NCBI GenBank assembly: GCA_000432135.1
Contig: HF990539.1
Coordinates: forward strand, 11,426 to 34,991
Source of the DNA: Firmicutes bacterium CAG:124
Lineage (GTDB): Bacteria > Bacillota > Clostridia > Oscillospirales > Oscillospiraceae
Reading direction: 5' to 3'
Length of the DNA: 23,566 nucleotides
Below the pieces are notes generated by a model, which had not been told where the DNA came from, ran no database searches, and was given only the letters and a program-made list of their open reading frames with translations. Position numbers and translations under genes: made by a program. The first letter of the stretch is position 1, and the number at the start of each line of letters is the position of its first letter. Shown here one piece after another: positions 20,880 to 23,566 of this stretch.

Positions 20880-22094
20880 ATGAACGCGGCAGTCAATGCG
20901 TTTTTTCTGATTTTTAAGCTGCTTTCCCTATACTTTTTGGCTGTTTCACTCTTCTGCCTGTGCAGGCGGAAAAAGCCGGCAGCTTCCGCCGGACAGCGGC
21001 GGTTCGCCATATTGATCGCGGCCAGAAATGAAGAAAGCTGTATTGCAGGACTGATCGAAAGTCTTCAGGCGCAGCGGTATCCACGGGAATTATTTGATAT
21101 CTGGGTGCTCCCGAACAACTGCACCGACCACACCGTGGAAGCAGCACAGCGCGCTGGAGCCAGGATCATGGAAATGCCGTCCTCTGTCCGCTCCAAGGGT
21201 GCTGCGCTTCAGTATGCGGCGGACACACTTTTGCGTGGCCAGCAGCACTACGATGCATTCTGTGTTTTTGACGCCGATAACGAGGCGGATCCCGCATTTT
21301 TAGCCGAAATGAATCAGGCGCTGTCGCGCTCTGCAATCGTTAAAAGCCGGATTCTTGCAAAGAACCGTATGCAGGCCGGGATCAGCGCCTGTTATGAGAT
21401 CTATTTCTGTACGGCAAATCGCTTCCTGAACCGCGCCAGAGAGGCTCTGGGGCTATCCGCCAGAGTAATTGGAACCGGCTTTTCCATTCGGCGCGATTTG
21501 CTGGAAGCGTTGGGCGGATTCCCCTGCTGCACGCTTGCGGAGGATGCTGAGTTGTATGCAGCCTGTCTGACGCACGGCGTCCGGATTGGCTACTGTGAAA
21601 GCGCCGTGACCTATGACGAGGAGCCGGTCACATGGCGCGCCTCGCTCGTGCAGCGCAGACGCTGGATGAGCGGCATCATGCAGGTTTCACGCCTGACGCT
21701 GCCAAAGCTTTTTCGGAATTTTCTGCGCCGACCCAGTCTGAACCGGCTGGACGGTATGCTTCAGCTTGCGTTTCCGTTCCTACAGGCGCTGACCCCGTTT
21801 TTTACACTGGCAGCGTTCCTCGCGGGTAGCATATCCCTGCAAAGCCTGCCGGTCAGTCTGCTCTCCGCTTATGCTGGCAGTCTCGCGGTGGCTGCTGCGG
21901 CACTGGTGCTGGAAAAACGGCTGGATTTCAGACTGACAGGCGGCATCCTGCTCTATCCTGTTTTCATGGCGTGTTTTCTGCCGCTGCAAACGCTGGCGCT
22001 TTTCAAAACGCAGACGGTATGGCATGAGATCCGACATTCCGGCGTGAGGCTTGCATCGCCAGAGTTCCAGCTTCGCCGGAAGAAAATCGCATGA
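20880..22094 (+). CDS. GT2-family membrane glycosyltransferase
   Basis: A 404-aa protein with one N-terminal membrane helix, a GT-A catalytic domain and several C-terminal membrane helices. The motifs visible are 'ILIAARNEESCIAGLIESL' (nucleotide-sugar site), 'FCVFDADNEADP' (DxD), 'TLAEDAELYA' (ED, acceptor site) and 'QRRRWMSGIMQV' (QxxRW), the set of processive, cellulose/hyaluronan/poly-GlcNAc synthase-like enzymes. Product and acceptor cannot be told from sequence. AAAGGAG lies before ATG 20880, whereas the earlier in-frame ATGs have no site. It converges on the transglutaminase-like gene with a 33-bp gap and no clear terminator. Confidence 0.85.
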   Translation: MNAAVNAFFLIFKLLSLYFLAVSLFCLCRRKKPAASAGQRRFAILIAARNEESCIAGLIESLQAQRYPRELFDIWVLPNNCTDHTVEAAQRAGARIMEMPSSVRSKGAALQYAADTLLRGQQHYDAFCVFDADNEADPAFLAEMNQALSRSAIVKSRILAKNRMQAGISACYEIYFCTANRFLNRAREALGLSARVIGTGFSIRRDLLEALGGFPCCTLAEDAELYAACLTHGVRIGYCESAVTYDEEPVTWRASLVQRRRWMSGIMQVSRLTLPKLFRNFLRRPSLNRLDGMLQLAFPFLQALTPFFTLAAFLAGSISLQSLPVSLLSAYAGSLAVAAAALVLEKRLDFRLTGGILLYPVFMACFLPLQTLALFKTQTVWHEIRHSGVRLASPEFQLRRKKIA

Positions 22095-22127
22095 ACCAGC
22101 CATACTCCATAGGAAACCTCTCAATGC

Positions 22128-23564
22128 TTATCCAAGTGCATAAATCACGCGATACAGGACCTGTTTCCAGAAGCGCTTGTCTGCGAGCAGCTGCTTCGTC
22201 AGCTGTTCCGCGAGCGCTTGCATCGGAAGCAGGTCTTCCCTGTTCAGCTTATGATGGCTGAATCTTGCCTTTTCAGCGATTTCCAGAAAATCGCTCGGAA
22301 CCTCTGTTTTGGTCTGCCGGGAAAGCCAGCAGATATGATGATACAGCGCAACTGCCCGGCGGTTGGGTGAGCCCCTCCCAATCGCAGCTCTTCGAACGCT
22401 GAACCGCAGCGCGCGCCAAAGGAACAGGGCGGCAGCCAACACCAGAACCGGCCAAACAAAATGCGGGATGTTAACGGACTTTTTGTCGGTTTTCTGCGGT
22501 GTTTCCTGACTTTCTGCCGGGATATCCGGGACAGCGGGCGGTTCGTCGCCTGCGGGCGGCGTATCCTTCGGCTGGTTGTCTGCCGGCTCAATAGGAGCGG
22601 CAATGGGTTCCTCCGGTGCTGTCTGCGCAGGGGTGTCTGCCGCAGGCGTTGGATCATCCCGAAGCCAGCCGATCCCGTTCAGATAGATCTCCACCCACGC
22701 ATGCGCATCGTCCGAGGTCACGGTCGTCCATTCGTTTTCATACACATTTGTGTAATAGCCGGTCACATAACGTGCCGGAACGCCAAGACATCGCAGCAAA
22801 ATCGTCGCCGCAGTCGCATAATGCACACAGTAACCGGTTTCGCTGTCGTGCAGGAACCACGACACAAAATCTTCTCCGTCCGGCACAGCCGGCGTATTGA
22901 GGTCATAGCGGGCGCTGGTCGACACATACTCCAGAACACGCGGGATATACTGATACGGATCGGCGTCCTCCTCCCCGACCAGCTCCGAGAGGATGTCGGA
23001 AAGTGCCTGCCGCGTCTCATCCGGGACTTGTGTGTAGGTCTCATGGACGAACGCATCATACGCGCTGTTCTGCAACGGGCTGCGCGAGAGAACATAGGGA
23101 ACCGTATAATTCGTCTGCTGCGAGGGGTTTTTGACGTAGGCGTCGTAAAACGGCTCCGCGTCTTCCGGAAACGCGGTTGCGTTGTATGGGATATAATAGA
23201 TCCCGGACTTCATATCCGTTTCGATCGTTACCTCTGGCTGAAAGCTGACGACAGCCTCTCCTGCCAAAAGCGGATTATGCATATTCTTCATATCAGGATA
23301 TGCATTTTCCGGGAGCGGTTTCCAACGGTTATCCTCATAAACGGCCATGGAATCCCCGCGCAGGTAGAATGAAGCGCCAGCCCAAGAGGATCCAAGCGTT
23401 GCTTTTACGCGCATCACAGAGCGGCCAAATTGGCGCTGCGGCCCGACCCGGTTGAGATTGACGCCAGTTACGCTGGAATCCCAGAGATAGCTGCCGAGCG
23501 TGCTGGGGCTGATGGGCGAAGAAAATTTCACCTGTCCGGTCTTCGCGTCGCGGCGGAAGAGCGT
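22128..23564 (-). CDS. Transglutaminase-like membrane protein, 3' part
   Basis: The frame is open to the right edge of the window, so the N-terminus is missing; the GTG at 23531 is not a real start. The visible ~478 residues hold a transglutaminase-like domain with the catalytic triad in order: Cys in 'ETGYCVHYATAATILLRCLGVPARYVTGYY', His in 'SDDAHAWVEIYLNGIGW' and Asp in 'LRDDPTPAAD'. A Pro-rich linker, one membrane helix ('HFVWPVLVLAAALFLWRALRF') and a cytoplasmic C-terminal domain follow. This matches TgpA/DUF3488-type proteins, which start with several membrane helices and carry the domain outside the cell. In many bacteria they sit with a MoxR ATPase and a DUF58 protein, which may lie beyond the window. 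Confidence 0.85.
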   Translation of the reverse strand, partial: TLFRRDAKTGQVKFSSPISPSTLGSYLWDSSVTGVNLNRVGPQRQFGRSVMRVKATLGSSWAGASFYLRGDSMAVYEDNRWKPLPENAYPDMKNMHNPLLAGEAVVSFQPEVTIETDMKSGIYYIPYNATAFPEDAEPFYDAYVKNPSQQTNYTVPYVLSRSPLQNSAYDAFVHETYTQVPDETRQALSDILSELVGEEDADPYQYIPRVLEYVSTSARYDLNTPAVPDGEDFVSWFLHDSETGYCVHYATAATILLRCLGVPARYVTGYYTNVYENEWTTVTSDDAHAWVEIYLNGIGWLRDDPTPAADTPAQTAPEEPIAAPIEPADNQPKDTPPAGDEPPAVPDIPAESQETPQKTDKKSVNIPHFVWPVLVLAAALFLWRALRFSVRRAAIGRGSPNRRAVALYHHICWLSRQTKTEVPSDFLEIAEKARFSHHKLNREDLLPMQALAEQLTKQLLADKRFWKQVLYRVIYALG

Positions 23565-23566
23565 CA

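Overview
The window looks like a chromosome segment of an anaerobic Gram-positive bacterium, most likely a gut-type member of the Clostridia near Oscillospiraceae. That placement is inferred from an NfnAB-type ferredoxin/NADP enzyme, sigma-A style promoters, strong AGGAGG-type ribosome binding sites, intrinsic terminators and GC-rich host genes. No rRNA or other species marker is present, so the taxonomy is only an inference.

Host part, left (1-12,345): the 3' end of a PhoU-domain gene (probably the tail of a Na/phosphate cotransporter); gluQ (tRNA-Asp modification); nfnA-nfnB; a CBS-domain protein; a convergent acyltransferase-fold protein that lacks the usual catalytic His; a small Cys-rich membrane protein whose gene has a consensus promoter and an intrinsic terminator inside its reading frame; a complete branched-chain amino acid ABC operon (livJ-livH-livM-livG-livF); and a convergent Xer-family tyrosine recombinase gene. 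Host part, right (20,701-23,566): a GT2 glycosyltransferase and the 3' part of a transglutaminase-like membrane protein.

Between them (about 12,346-20,700) lies an integrated filamentous-phage (inovirus-like) genome of about 8.3 kb, AT-richer than the host. Both ends carry inverted-repeat recombination sites built on the same 12-bp arms (AACGCAACAAAA / TTTTGTTGCGTT). The element has no integrase of its own, while a Xer recombinase gene sits just outside its left end with one of these sites in its promoter. This is the layout expected of a phage that uses the host Xer/dif system. On the minus strand the element encodes, in transcription order: a small SSB/pV-like protein; a stem-loop origin; a Rep with HUH endonuclease and SF3 helicase domains; a secreted 868-aa fibrous protein with an NlpC/P60 peptidoglycan hydrolase domain; three or four very small membrane proteins; a 185-aa signal-peptide/TM minor coat candidate; two tandem paralogous major coat proteins; a terminator; and a Zot/pI-type assembly ATPase. 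On the plus strand are a SprT-like zinc metalloprotease and a 66-aa protein of unknown function.

The most striking point is the replication module. Directly upstream of rep, on the rep-coding strand, a 12-bp perfect stem presents a 10-nt loop containing TAGTATTAC. This is the origin nonanucleotide of circoviruses and other eukaryotic CRESS-DNA viruses, and GTTACA iteron-like repeats lie around it. The Rep carries the matching CRESS-type motifs. The element therefore appears to join a circovirus-type rolling-circle replicon to a filamentous-phage virion module, a peptidoglycan-hydrolase tip-protein candidate and Xer-dependent integration. Each part rests on sequence motifs seen here. Virion formation, replication and excision are inferences.
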